This document shows positions 25,527-33,392 of a DNA stretch of 64,000 bases, in pieces. The notes beneath the pieces were generated by a model. It made no database searches and was not told where the DNA came from. It saw nothing but the letters and a program-made list of their open reading frames with translations. The stretch is from Streptococcus toyakuensis. Its GTDB lineage: Bacteria > Bacillota > Bacilli > Lactobacillales > Streptococcaceae. The stretch lies in NCBI RefSeq assembly GCF_024346585.1, contig NZ_AP024523.1:505001-569000 (forward strand), given 5' to 3'. Position numbers and translations under genes: made by a program. Every line of letters begins with the position of its first letter. Position 1 is the first letter of the stretch.

Positions 25527-26179
25527 TAGGCCTCTCCTTTCTGTGAGAGATAAACATCTAGACCATGCTGACGTAGGTGGCAGGCTGGGCAATCTCCACA
25601 GCCACTCCCGATAATTCCGTTGTAGCAGGTTAAGGTCTTTTCACGAACATAGTCAAAGGCACCGAGTTGGTCGGCTAATTCCCAAGTTTCAGCCTTGTCT
25701 AGCCACATGAGAGGTGTTTGGATAACAAAGTCGTATTCCATAGCAAGGTTGAGGGTAACATTAAGAGATTTGACAAAGACATCCCGACAATCAGGGTAGC
25801 CTGAGAAGTCTGTTTCGCAGACACCTGTCACGATATCTTTCATGCCCCGTTGTTTGGCAAGAACTGCCGCAAAGGATAGAAAGAGGTGGTTGCGACCGTC
25901 AACAAAGGTATTGGGAACCTCTCCCTCTTTTTGCTCAATCTCCAGATCAGAAGTCAAGGCATTTTCAGTGATTTGCCCCAGCAGAGACATATCTAGGATA
26001 TGATGACGAATCCCCTGTTCCTTGGCGATTTCTCTAGCGACTTGAATTTCGAGATGATGGCGTTGGCCGTAGGCAAAGGTGACGGCTTCGACCGTTTCAT
26101 AGTGTTCTTTAGCCCAAAAGAGGCAGGTTGTAGAATCTTGACCGCCACTAAAGACGACCAAGGCTGATTGACGTTTCAT
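25526..26179 (-). CDS. queC: 7-cyano-7-deazaguanine (preQ0) synthase
   Basis: 217 residues from [20 protein letters not shown]. QueC makes preQ0 from CDG and ammonia with ATP; the PP-loop SGGQDST binds ATP and a C-terminal zinc site is formed by four cysteines (C-x8-C-x2-C-x2-C in the [16 protein letters not shown] region). It is the first gene of the operon and lies behind a leader with the form of a preQ1 riboswitch, which makes end-product feedback on the whole pathway likely. Confidence 0.95.
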   Translation of the reverse strand: MKRQSALVVFSGGQDSTTCLFWAKEHYETVEAVTFAYGQRHHLEIQVAREIAKEQGIRHHILDMSLLGQITENALTSDLEIEQKEGEVPNTFVDGRNHLFLSFAAVLAKQRGMKDIVTGVCETDFSGYPDCRDVFVKSLNVTLNLAMEYDFVIQTPLMWLDKAETWELADQLGAFDYVREKTLTCYNGIIGSGCGDCPACHLRQHGLDVYLSQKGEA

Positions 26180-26220
26180 AGTACTCCTTCCGAAATGAGA
26201 AATGTTCAGAGCACGCAAAA

Positions 26221-26289
26221 AGCTCCCTTGAGGGAGCTAAAAAATACCAAGTAGAGGTTTTTTTTAGCGATGGCATGTCCCAAACATCG
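26221..26289 (-). promoter_or_regulatory. Probable preQ1-I riboswitch with attenuator, upstream of queC
   Basis: Read on the minus strand: stem CGATG/CATCG (26268-26289) with 12-base loop TTTGGGACATGC, then an A-rich tail CTAAAAAAAACC whose CC can pair with the loop GG as an H-type pseudoknot, the layout of class I preQ1 aptamers. The tail GCTAAAAA can instead pair with TTTTTAGC (antiterminator, 26236-26268), whose end overlaps a terminator hairpin AGCTCCCT/AGGGAGCT plus TTTTT (26216-26238). Ligand binding would free the terminator and stop queCDEF. Confidence 0.6.
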
Positions 26290-26304
26290 TAATATTCTAC
26301 ATAC

Positions 26305-26333
26305 AGTCTAGCATATTTTTTGAAAAATGGCAA
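26305..26333 (-). promoter_or_regulatory. queC operon promoter
   Basis: Minus strand TTGCCA (26328-26333), 17-base spacer, TAGACT (26305-26310), giving a leader of about 120 bases before queC. Confidence 0.6.
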
Positions 26334-26345
26334 AGGGCAAGAAAA

Positions 26346-26374
26346 AAGAGACCAGAGCAAGTACTTGGTCTCTA
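26346..26374 (-). terminator. Terminator after trxA
   Basis: Minus strand AGAGACCAAG...CTGGTCTCTTTTTTC hairpin directly after the trxA stop. Confidence 0.85.
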
Positions 26375-26380
26375 ATGTGA

Positions 26381-26695
26381 TTAGCTCAATTCAGCAACAA
26401 TGGCCTTGATTTGTTCTGCTGTGTGAACACCAGCAACTTGTTTGACTACTTGGCCGTCTTTTTTGAAGAGAAGGGTTGGGATAGACATGATTCCAAAAGC
26501 ACGAGCTGTGTTTGGATTTTCATCAACGTCCATTTTAACGATTTTCAAGACATCTTCTGAAAGTTCTTCAGATAATTTGTCCAAGATTGGACCTTGCATA
26601 CGACATGGACCACACCAAGTTGCCCAGAAGTCTACCAAGACCAAACCGTCTTTTGTTTCTTGTTCGAATGTTGCATCTGTAATTGCTTTTGCCAT
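26381..26695 (-). CDS. trxA: Thioredoxin
   Basis: 104 residues, single thioredoxin fold with the redox site WCGPC (near residue 28-32), the conserved Asp in LVDFWA and the cis-Pro in IMSIPTLLF. It reduces protein disulfides and can serve ribonucleotide reductase. Followed by its own terminator; the next gene upstream on the same strand starts 15 bases away. Confidence 0.95.
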   Translation of the reverse strand: MAKAITDATFEQETKDGLVLVDFWATWCGPCRMQGPILDKLSEELSEDVLKIVKMDVDENPNTARAFGIMSIPTLLFKKDGQVVKQVAGVHTAEQIKAIVAELS

Positions 26696-26710
26696 TGTAT
26701 TTCTCCTTTT

Positions 26711-26932
26711 TTAGTTATATTGGCTTAAATCTTGTTTCTTGAGATAGAAGAAGATATCTCCGTAAGTTCCATGGTAGTCCAAATCATGACCGTTGTAAGT
26801 CAATTTTTGAACAGGGTAGTAGTCTGCGACGCCGATAAGACAAGCTTGTTGTGAACGATCAAAGTCTTCATAAGATTCGAACGTTACAGTTCTTTCGTTC
26901 TTGCTGGCATCTAGATAGGTAATTTCAATCAT
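26711..26932 (-). CDS. DUF4649 family small protein
   Basis: 73 residues starting MIEITYLDASKNERT, with GGAGTTTTTAAA upstream; the longer reading extends into promoter sequence. Small soluble alpha/beta protein of the streptococcal DUF4649 family, unknown function, located before trxA and probably co-transcribed with it. Confidence 0.7.
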   Translation of the reverse strand: MIEITYLDASKNERTVTFESYEDFDRSQQACLIGVADYYPVQKLTYNGHDLDYHGTYGDIFFYLKKQDLSQYN

Positions 26933-27033
26933 TTTAAAAACTCCTTTGTTTAATGATGACTTTATTTTACTCCTTGTAAAATAGAATGTCAAGAAAAATG
27001 ATTGCGCACGCAACTTTTTTTAAAAAAATCATC

Positions 27034-27414
27034 TTAAATCAAGAAATCCAAACCAGTTTCCAAGCTTTCTTCGACAGCCTTTTGTAGTGTGGCTAGTGTT
27101 TTTTGCCCATCACTTGTCAGGCAGATAAAGCTAGAGCGTCTATCTTGATCACAACACATGCGACTAAGCAGACCGCAATTTTTAGCTTCCAAGCGAGCCA
27201 CCATCCGAGAAACAGCGCTCGGGCTCAGATGAAGCTTATCTGGTAGGTCAATCTGGCGTAGAGATTTTTCTTGGGCCAAGTCCAGGTAGTAGAGGAGGTA
27301 GAACTCTTTCAAGGTTAGACTTTGCTCGCTCTGCTGGGCAATAGTCTCTTCCAAGAGACTTTCAATTTCTTTTTGACGCCGATTGAAGTCAAACCATTTT
27401 TCCAAATAGGTCAT
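27034..27414 (-). CDS. MarR-family regulator
   Basis: 126 residues from MTYLEKWFDFNRRQ. Winged-helix MarR fold: LTLKEFYLLYYLDLAQEKSLRQIDLPDKLHLSPSAVSRMVARLEAKNCGLLSR (HTH) and DRRSSFICLTSDGQK (wing). Three cysteines close together (NCGLLSRMCCDQ) next to the recognition helix could make it thiol- or oxidant-sensitive, which is an inference. Regulated genes unknown; lrgAB begins about 280 bases away on the other strand. Confidence 0.85.
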   Translation of the reverse strand: MTYLEKWFDFNRRQKEIESLLEETIAQQSEQSLTLKEFYLLYYLDLAQEKSLRQIDLPDKLHLSPSAVSRMVARLEAKNCGLLSRMCCDQDRRSSFICLTSDGQKTLATLQKAVEESLETGLDFLI

Positions 27415-27695
27415 AGTATCTCCTTTCTTTTTAGAGTTATAAATAGAAGAAGGTCCATTCACGGACAGTCTCTGCATCACAAGATGATTGCGCATGCAAT
27501 AATTATACTACTTTTCAAAAGAGCTGGCAAGAAGGATGCTGGCATCTTTTATCCTAAATCATGCCTGTTTTCACAAGTCTTTAATTGTCTGTATTCGCTT
27601 TTCTCCCTATTTTTATTAATTTTTGCGTATTTCCTTGAAATTTTCTGAAAAAAGAGTAAACTGGTATGCAAGAAGTCTATTTCGTGGAGTTTAGG

Positions 27696-28070
27696 ATGAA
27701 ATTATATGTTCAATTAATGATTCTCTTTGTGATTTCTCTAATCGGAGAGGGGATCTCTAGTTTCTTTCATTTGCCCATCCCAGGCAGTATTATCGGGTTA
27801 ATTATTCTCTTTTTAGCCCTACAATTCAAGTGGCTGAGAACTAGGCATGTTAACATGGTGGGGAATTTCTTGCTGGCCAATATGACCATTCTCTTTTTGC
27901 CGCCAGCAGTGGGAATCATGGAGAAGTTTGATGTGATTGCTCCCTATCTTTTGCCCATTGTTTTGATTGTCTTTTTTGCAGCAGTCATCAATATTATCCT
28001 CATAGCCTTGGTAGTTCAGTTTATCAAGAGACGGTTTGAGGGAGATTATGAGAAAGGAGATGCCAAATGA
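27696..28070 (+). CDS. lrgA: LrgA/CidA-type holin-like membrane protein
   Basis: 124 residues from MKLYVQLMILFVISL (RBS GGAG upstream) with four membrane helices and the GIMEKFDVIAPYLLPIVLIVFF segment typical of LrgA. LrgA/CidA proteins modulate murein hydrolase activity and, in streptococci, pyruvate transport. It overlaps lrgB by four bases (ATGA). Confidence 0.9.
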   Translation: MKLYVQLMILFVISLIGEGISSFFHLPIPGSIIGLIILFLALQFKWLRTRHVNMVGNFLLANMTILFLPPAVGIMEKFDVIAPYLLPIVLIVFFAAVINIILIALVVQFIKRRFEGDYEKGDAK

Positions 28071-28762
28071 GTGAATTTGTTTCCAATCCCCTGTTTGGGC
28101 TTGCCCTGTCTATCCTAGCTTATCTAATGGGAATGCTGATTTACAGACGTTTTCCCCATCCATTGACAACGCCCTTGCTTTTGTCAGCCATCTTTATTAT
28201 CATCTTTCTAAAAGTGACAGGTATTTCTTACCAAGATTACTACCAAGGTGGGGTTTATTTGAACAACTTGATTGTCCCATCGACTGTTGCTCTAGGGATT
28301 CCGCTTTATAAGAGTTTTCATTTGATGAAGCACCATGCACGAAGTATTCTCTTTGGTAGTCTGTTAGCAGTAGTTGTCAATACCTCTTTCACGGCCCTTG
28401 TAGCTAAGATTTTTGGCATGGACTTTTTCCTAGCCATTTCTCTCTTTCCTAAGTCAGTAACAACCGCTATGGCAGTGGGAATTACAGAAAAATTGCAAGG
28501 TTTGACGACTGTGACCTTGGTGGTAGTAGTGGCGACTGGGATTTTAACCAGTGTCATCGGACCAACCCTTTTGAAGTGGTTGAAAATTGACGATCCAGTA
28601 GCTGTTGGTCTTTCCCTTGGAGGAACAGGCCATGCAGTCGGAACAGGCACAGCCTTTCGATACGGCTCTGTAGCAGGAGCTATGGGTGGTTTGGCTATCG
28701 GTGTCACAGGTATTCTCTATGTCTTTGTCAGTCCTATTGTAGCCAGTTTGATATTGAGTTAA
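28067..28762 (+). CDS. lrgB: LrgB/CidB-type membrane protein
   Basis: 231 residues, very hydrophobic, with the family signatures FPKSVTTAMAVGITEKLQG and GGTGHAVGTGTAFRYGSVAGAMGGLAIG. It partners LrgA in murein hydrolase control or pyruvate uptake. Directly followed by a BOX element and then an IS element, so no native terminator is visible. Confidence 0.92.
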   Translation: MSEFVSNPLFGLALSILAYLMGMLIYRRFPHPLTTPLLLSAIFIIIFLKVTGISYQDYYQGGVYLNNLIVPSTVALGIPLYKSFHLMKHHARSILFGSLLAVVVNTSFTALVAKIFGMDFFLAISLFPKSVTTAMAVGITEKLQGLTTVTLVVVVATGILTSVIGPTLLKWLKIDDPVAVGLSLGGTGHAVGTGTAFRYGSVAGAMGGLAIGVTGILYVFVSPIVASLILS

Positions 28763-28921
28763 TACTCTTCGAAAATCTCTTCAAACCGCGTCAACTTCCA
28801 TCTGCAACCTCAAAACAGTATTTTGAGCTGACTTCGTCAGTTCTATCCACAACCTCAAAACAGTGTTTTGAGCAACCTGCGGCTAGTTTCCTAGTTTGTT
28901 CTTTGATTTTCATTGAGTATA
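28760..28921 (-). repeat. BOX element (boxA-boxB-boxC type)
   Basis: Starts TAATACTCTTCGAAAATC, ends CATTGAGTATA, and contains two copies of the CTCAAAACAGT...TTTTGAG hairpin module. This is the standard pneumococcal BOX repeat, here overlapping the lrgB stop codon. Confidence 0.92.
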
Positions 28922-28968
28922 AAAAGCAACAGCTGAATGTACTGACCCCAAAAAGTTAGACAATTAAT

Positions 28969-29733
28969 TTATCCAAAGGATTTAGTTCTGTATTGCACAG
29001 GGCTAAGTCCTTTTAGTTTTACCTTAATTCGTTTATTGTTGTAGTAATCAATATAGTCTACAATGGCTTGTTCCAATTGCTTAAGCGACTGAAATGACTT
29101 CTCATAACCATAAAACATCTCCGATTTCAGAATGCCAAAGAAAGATTCCATCATGCCGTTGTCTGGGCTGTTACCTTTACGTGACATGGATGCTTGAATT
29201 CCCTTACCCTCTAGAAACTGATGATAAGAATCGTGTTGATATTGCCAGCCTTGGTCACTATGGAGAATCGTATTCTCGTAGCGCTTCTCTGTGAATGCTT
29301 GTTCCAACATTGTTTTTACTTGTTCTAAGTTGGGTGAAGTTGAAAGATTATAGGCGATAATTTCGCTATTAAAGCCATCTAAAACTGGTGATAAGTAAAG
29401 CTTTTGAGCGCTTGCTGGAATGGCAAATTCTGTCACGTCCGTATAACACTTTTCCATTGGTTTAGCTGCTTCAAATTGGCGTTGAATAAGGTTGTCTGCT
29501 TTCTTGCCAACATCTCCTTTATGAGAAGAATACTTGCGTTTCTTGCGGATTCTAGCTTGTAAATTGAGCACTTTCATCAAGCGTTGAACTCTTTTATGAT
29601 TGACCACATAACCACGATTTCTTAATTCTAAATGGATTCGACGATATCCGTAATTTCCTTTTTGTTCGGTAAAAATAGCTTGAATTTCAGCTTTAAGCTT
29701 TTGATCCTTATCTGGTTTGTCTAGCTGTTTCAA
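28969..29733 (-). CDS. IS3-family transposase OrfB, copy 2
   Basis: Identical in protein sequence to the OrfB at 7985-8749: rve integrase core with CYTDVTEF, ILHSDQGW and NGMMESFFG supplying Asp, Asp and Glu. Open upstream without ATG, as expected for expression by -1 frameshift from orfA. Confidence 0.93.
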   Translation of the reverse strand: MKQLDKPDKDQKLKAEIQAIFTEQKGNYGYRRIHLELRNRGYVVNHKRVQRLMKVLNLQARIRKKRKYSSHKGDVGKKADNLIQRQFEAAKPMEKCYTDVTEFAIPASAQKLYLSPVLDGFNSEIIAYNLSTSPNLEQVKTMLEQAFTEKRYENTILHSDQGWQYQHDSYHQFLEGKGIQASMSRKGNSPDNGMMESFFGILKSEMFYGYEKSFQSLKQLEQAIVDYIDYYNNKRIKVKLKGLSPVQYRTKSFG

Positions 29734-29801
29734 ATGATAGTAGTAGGTCGAACGAGCGAGTTTAATGGTTTTTAGAAGAATATCTAACGAAAAATCAGTG
29801 A

Positions 29802-30317
29802 TTAATTCTTGAACAATTTCTGTCTTTCTTCTTTCTCTTTTTCCTCCTTCAAGCGGAGTTCTCTCAACTTTTTTAGGACAGCATTCTCCGCTCTCAGATA
29901 CTCGTTTTCTGCTTGAAGTCGTTCTAACTCTGTCATCTCTTCGGGTTTCTTCTTTGGTTTACGTCCCATTTTAGATGGTCTCCCTTTTGTTTTCTCAACA
30001 ATAGTATACCCGTTTTTCTTGTATTGTGCCATCCAATTTGGAAGCATACCACGATTTGGGAGAGCATATTCGAGAGAAACTCTATCTTGAGACCAGTTTT
30101 CATGTAGAACTTTATCAATCATTTCTTGTTTTAATTCAGGAGAATAGTAACGATTTTTTTCTTTTTTGACGAACTCTATTCCATAACGATCAATCAATTT
30201 AATCATGTACCTAATATTAGAATTGTTTATCCCAAATTTATTTGAAAGCTTCTCTAAGCTATATCCTTGTTTTCTAAGTTCATAGATCTGAACTTTATCA
30301 TCATAAGTTAATTTCAT
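29802..30317 (-). CDS. IS3-family transposase OrfA, copy 2
   Basis: 171 residues from [10 protein letters not shown], intact, with two HTH regions and the [15 protein letters not shown] zipper. It differs from copy 1 in the stretch [18 protein letters not shown] and ENWSQD, whereas OrfB is identical, so the two copies are related by fairly recent but not immediate transposition or by gene conversion in the orfB half. Confidence 0.9.
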   Translation of the reverse strand: MKLTYDDKVQIYELRKQGYSLEKLSNKFGINNSNIRYMIKLIDRYGIEFVKKEKNRYYSPELKQEMIDKVLHENWSQDRVSLEYALPNRGMLPNWMAQYKKNGYTIVEKTKGRPSKMGRKPKKKPEEMTELERLQAENEYLRAENAVLKKLRELRLKEEKEKEERQKLFKN

Positions 30318-30414
30318 AATAAAAATACCCCAAAAGTTAGATTTTTTCTGTCTAACTTTTGGGGTGCAGTTCAATTCGGGTTCCTTGCTTTTTAAAATCG
30401 TATGTTATAGACTA

Positions 30415-31962
30415 TTACTTTTCTTTGCTTAAATGAATGACTTGGTCATAGTGTTTTAAGTCTTCTTCCGTGTAGTGGTGAATGACTTCAATGACTGTCT
30501 GAGGTAGGGAGAAGAGCAAGTCACTAATCTTTCTGCTATTTTCCAAGTCAAGATTGGCCTTAATCTCATCTGCTAAGATGAGTTGGCTATCGTGGTAGAG
30601 GGCGCGAGCAATTTCGAGGCGTTGTTTCTCACCACCAGACAGACTATCATTACTGAGCATTCTATTTTTCAAATGTTCTAATCCTGTTTTTTTGAGGATA
30701 TGATTTAAAGTCTCTGGATTTTTATCCAGTCCTAGAAGGATATTGTCGTCCAGAGAGAGCGTATCAAAGTAATGGCTATCTTGGAGAATATAGGAACTAA
30801 TACTTGTGATTTCTTTCCGTGACAGATTTTGACCAGCAAAGCTAATCTGACCACTTGTTGGTGTCTCTTCTCCATGAATGATATTGAGCAGGGTTGTCTT
30901 ACCAGAGCCACTTTCCCCAATAATGGCAATTTTTTCTCCATGCTTGATGTGCATGGAAATCGGAGACAGGAGGATATTTCCCTCTTTTTCTAGGGAGATG
31001 CTGTTAAGTTGGATAGGGAAAATATTTTCTATGCTTCTAGGCGAGAAGGAGTCAGACTGGACTAGAAGTTTTTGGTATTTCTTGAGAAGAGTTCGAGTCG
31101 CTTTTCGGGTGTTGGTAAAGTAAGCCAACTCTTGGAATTGATAGCCGATATTATGGGAAACTAGATAGATGGCCACAAAACTCGCCGCATCTAAATAATT
31201 ATAGTAGGTCATAAAGCCACCGATGACGATTGGTGTGACAGAACAAAAGGCATCGATGCTATTGATAAAGAGACTGTTTAAGGTTCGTTGTTTTTCATAG
31301 TTGATTTCGGCATCTAGACTGGTTTGTAATTGCTTTTGATAGCGAGCAAAAAAGTAGTCTTGCCCCTGATAATGGCGAATTTGTTGGCTACCGCCAATAA
31401 AATTTGTCAAGCTTGCTAAGTAGCTCTGGTTAACAGTTGACCGCTTTTCAGAAAGTGAGTCCAAACGTTTTGATCCGATAGCACTGCAGAGGACTGGAAA
31501 GGAGTAGAAGAGAATGAAAATCAAGCCCAGGTAAAAATTACTCCACAGGGCATAGAGGATGGACACAGTTGTAAAGCCCAGAGAAGAAATGATGATGACC
31601 GTTGGCTCAATATAGCTTTCTTCTAGTTGCTTGACGTCGTTTTCTAGGTCAGACAAAATATCCTTTTCATCAATCTCATAACTGTTTAAAAATCGCTTGA
31701 AAATAGCACTCTTGATTCCATATTTGAAATCAGTAATCAAACGGGCGTAGTAATAGCGTTTCCCAGCCAAGCCTAGTAAGAGGATAAGATTACCAAGGAT
31801 TCCTAAAATCAAAACTTTCCAAAGAAGGCCTAGTTCTTGATTGGTAAAACTAGCAACAATATTCTGAACAAGGGCTGGCGTGATAATTGCTTCCAGCCAA
31901 GTAATGGCAATAGAAAAGAAGTAAAGTACGAGGTGCTTCTTGGAAAAGAAATTTTTAAGCAT
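30415..31962 (-). CDS. ABC transporter (TMD-NBD fusion), probable exporter/processor of the RiPP
   Basis: 515 residues. About five or six membrane helices in the first 280 residues, then an ATPase domain with Walker A GESGSGKTT (near 345), Q-loop SYILQDSHYF, signature LSGGEKQRLEIARAL (near 445), Walker B LILADEI and H-loop VIHHY. It has no N-terminal C39 peptidase domain, so leader removal would need another protease. It overlaps the radical SAM gene by 8 bases and is last in the precursor-enzyme-transporter operon, which makes export of the modified peptide the likely task. Its stop lies 42 bases from the right end of IS copy 2, so any downstream genes of the cluster are missing. Confidence 0.85.
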   Translation of the reverse strand: MLKNFFSKKHLVLYFFSIAITWLEAIITPALVQNIVASFTNQELGLLWKVLILGILGNLILLLGLAGKRYYYARLITDFKYGIKSAIFKRFLNSYEIDEKDILSDLENDVKQLEESYIEPTVIIISSLGFTTVSILYALWSNFYLGLIFILFYSFPVLCSAIGSKRLDSLSEKRSTVNQSYLASLTNFIGGSQQIRHYQGQDYFFARYQKQLQTSLDAEINYEKQRTLNSLFINSIDAFCSVTPIVIGGFMTYYNYLDAASFVAIYLVSHNIGYQFQELAYFTNTRKATRTLLKKYQKLLVQSDSFSPRSIENIFPIQLNSISLEKEGNILLSPISMHIKHGEKIAIIGESGSGKTTLLNIIHGEETPTSGQISFAGQNLSRKEITSISSYILQDSHYFDTLSLDDNILLGLDKNPETLNHILKKTGLEHLKNRMLSNDSLSGGEKQRLEIARALYHDSQLILADEIKANLDLENSRKISDLLFSLPQTVIEVIHHYTEEDLKHYDQVIHLSKEK

Positions 31963-33154
31963 AGCGGATAAACCTTTTGAAATTATTAACGAGTTTAGAT
32001 ATTTTGGATTGATCTTGTGAAAGATAAATAATTTCTTTAATACAATATTCCATTAATTCAGGCTTATGACATTCTATAAATTGTCCATCTTCGTTAATTA
32101 CTGAAGAATAACCATCAATGATATTGGCAACGCATTCAAGACACATACCTTTACACCAACAATCTTTACATTGTTGGAAGTATTCTTTATTATTAAATAG
32201 CTCTGCTTTAGAGCTATTATGAGTTCCCCAAAATCTAAAACACAATTTTTTGCTACCATCAACATCAAAAGTTATGGTATTTGAAGGATCTATATCGTCG
32301 CAGAATGTATGATTAGTACTCTTATAAATCATAGAAATTAAAACATCATATAAGATGGGACTTATAAAAGCTTTTTCATTATTTTCAACAATATTATTTA
32401 TAGAATCAGTAATGAATTTTTTCCTATCTACTAAGCTTTTTTCCATTTCTTTAACCACAAGCACCTTATTTTTACTAAATACGTCATTGATGTTAAAGTG
32501 TACATCCATATTTGTAAAATATTGGAAAATATCATCTCTACTTAGAGAATGTAATTGATGTAGTCTAGTGTATGTTGAAGCAATTTCAAAATTAGTGTAG
32601 TTTATAGTTTTTAAATAGTGGATAAATTTAGTAGTTTTACGATGGCTACCTTTACCTCTTAATTTATCATGTATAAATTCTGGACCATCTAGACTAATAG
32701 TTAGATATGGTTGGAAATTATCTATTATTTTTTTAACATTATTATTTAGTACTGTTCCGTTAGTCACGGTTTCTATTTTAAGTATAGTTGTAAATTTGGA
32801 AAATTCTTTAATAATGTATTCGAATAATTGAGTATTAAGAAAAGGTTCTCCACCAAATAGGATAAGTCTATTAATTTGTGTTATACCTCTAAATTTGACT
32901 TCGTTAATAATATTATCAGCAGTATCTAGAGTCATGATTTTATTATCCATGCCGTAATTTCCACCATCCGCATAACAGTAAGAACAGGATAAATTGCAAC
33001 TGTTAGATATGTTAATAACAATTTTTTGTAAAACATTTTTGGGGATGTAGGGGGGGCTTATAGGAGGTAGTTCCCTCTGCTGAAGAAGTAGATAATGTGA
33101 ATTTCTCACTATCGAAATAATAATCCCCAATGTTAGTATATATTTTTTTAGCAT
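31955..33154 (-). CDS. Radical SAM/SPASM peptide-modifying enzyme (RaS-RiPP maturase)
   Basis: 399 residues when begun at MLKKYILTLGIII; an upstream reading would translate the attenuator hairpin and antisense of the precursor. The 4Fe-4S motif CNLSCSYCYADG (CxxxCxxC, near residue 54) and SAM-binding LILFGGEPFLN are clear. The C-terminal half has a SPASM-type cysteine set (KLCFRFWG, QQCKDCWCKGMCLEC, ECHKPELMEYC) for auxiliary clusters. Such enzymes install thioether, C-C or C-O crosslinks in small peptides. It follows a 35-residue precursor ending CGGGR and precedes an ABC exporter; the set matches the streptococcal SHP/Rgg-controlled RaS-RiPP loci, best the GGG (sactipeptide) class. A thioether (Cys to alpha-carbon) product is an inference. 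Confidence 0.9.
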   Translation of the reverse strand: MLKKYILTLGIIISIVRNSHYLLLQQRELPPISPPYIPKNVLQKIVINISNSCNLSCSYCYADGGNYGMDNKIMTLDTADNIINEVKFRGITQINRLILFGGEPFLNTQLFEYIIKEFSKFTTILKIETVTNGTVLNNNVKKIIDNFQPYLTISLDGPEFIHDKLRGKGSHRKTTKFIHYLKTINYTNFEIASTYTRLHQLHSLSRDDIFQYFTNMDVHFNINDVFSKNKVLVVKEMEKSLVDRKKFITDSINNIVENNEKAFISPILYDVLISMIYKSTNHTFCDDIDPSNTITFDVDGSKKLCFRFWGTHNSSKAELFNNKEYFQQCKDCWCKGMCLECVANIIDGYSSVINEDGQFIECHKPELMEYCIKEIIYLSQDQSKISKLVNNFKRFIRYA

Positions 33155-33177
33155 AATATCACCATTATAAAATAAAG

Positions 33178-33199
33178 GAGACGAGTGAGAACTCGTCTC
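33178..33199 (-). terminator. Attenuator hairpin between precursor and radical SAM genes
   Basis: Perfect 9-bp stem GAGACGAGT/ACTCGTCTC with a 4-base loop, followed on the minus strand by CTTTATTTT. It is a partial terminator, of the sort that yields more precursor than enzyme mRNA in peptide operons. Confidence 0.7.
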
Positions 33200-33207
33200 A
33201 TAGAAAA

Positions 33208-33315
33208 CTATCGTCCGCCACCACAAGAATGGCTTGGACCACAATGACCTGGTACGGAGTAAGTTTGATCTGTATCTAATAGATCTTCAAGGTCAATAAT
33301 TTGCACTGTTCTCAT
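33208..33315 (-). CDS. RiPP precursor peptide, 35 residues, GGG class
   Basis: Too short for ordinary gene calling. Reads MRTVQIIDLEDLL (acidic, amphipathic leader) then DTDQTYSVP and a core ending GHCGPSHSCGGGR. AGAGGTGAAAAT gives a strong ribosome binding site 6 bases before ATG. The two cysteines each begin a four-residue unit, CGPS and CGGG, matching the sequential four-residue thioether rings known for streptosactin. It lies directly before the radical SAM/SPASM gene with an attenuator hairpin between, and its promoter shares a motif with the pheromone gene shp. The mature product, cleavage site and crosslinks are inferred. Confidence 0.85.
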   Translation of the reverse strand: MRTVQIIDLEDLLDTDQTYSVPGHCGPSHSCGGGR

Positions 33316-33343
33316 ATTTTCACCTCTTTAATTTGATGATTTA

Positions 33344-33388
33344 ATGATACTCTTTTTGAAATAATAATTAAAAATTTTCCCATATAAG
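33344..33388 (-). promoter_or_regulatory. Precursor gene promoter with Rgg-type box
   Basis: Minus strand CTTATATGGGAA, TTTTTAATTAT, TTTCAAAA and a -10 TATCAT (33344-33349). The same blocks in the same order and spacing occur in front of shp at 34275-34316, so both promoters should respond to the same Rgg-SHP complex. Confidence 0.7.
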
Positions 33389-33392
33389 AAAA

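Larger units (their letters stand above)
28938..30373 (-). mobile_element. IS3-family (IS150-group) insertion sequence, copy 2
   Basis: 1436 bp with the same ends as the copy at 7954-9389 (TGTACTGACCCC... and ...GGGGTGCAGTTCA) and the same gene layout. Flanking triplets are GAA on the left and ATT on the right, so no 3-bp duplication is present. That points to later deletion or recombination at this site. Confidence 0.93.

Noticed and set aside
26257..26289. Class II preQ1 riboswitch
   Set aside because: The characteristic longer stem-loops and the CGCGGATAACCGC-like region of class II are not present; the shape fits class I.
28765..28918. Possible CRISPR-like repeats (two TCAAAACAGT...TTTTGAG units)
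   Set aside because: The units are the palindromic boxB modules of a BOX element; no spacers of regular length and no cas genes.
7954..30373. Composite transposon formed by the two IS3-family copies in the same orientation
   Set aside because: The 19.5 kb between them is ordinary core chromosome (rarA, prmA, pepF, que genes), copy 1 has its own AAT duplication, and the copies differ in orfA.
33154..33244. 30-codon N-terminal extension of the radical SAM protein
   Set aside because: It runs through the attenuator hairpin and the end of the precursor gene in another frame; the start at 33154 fits the family.
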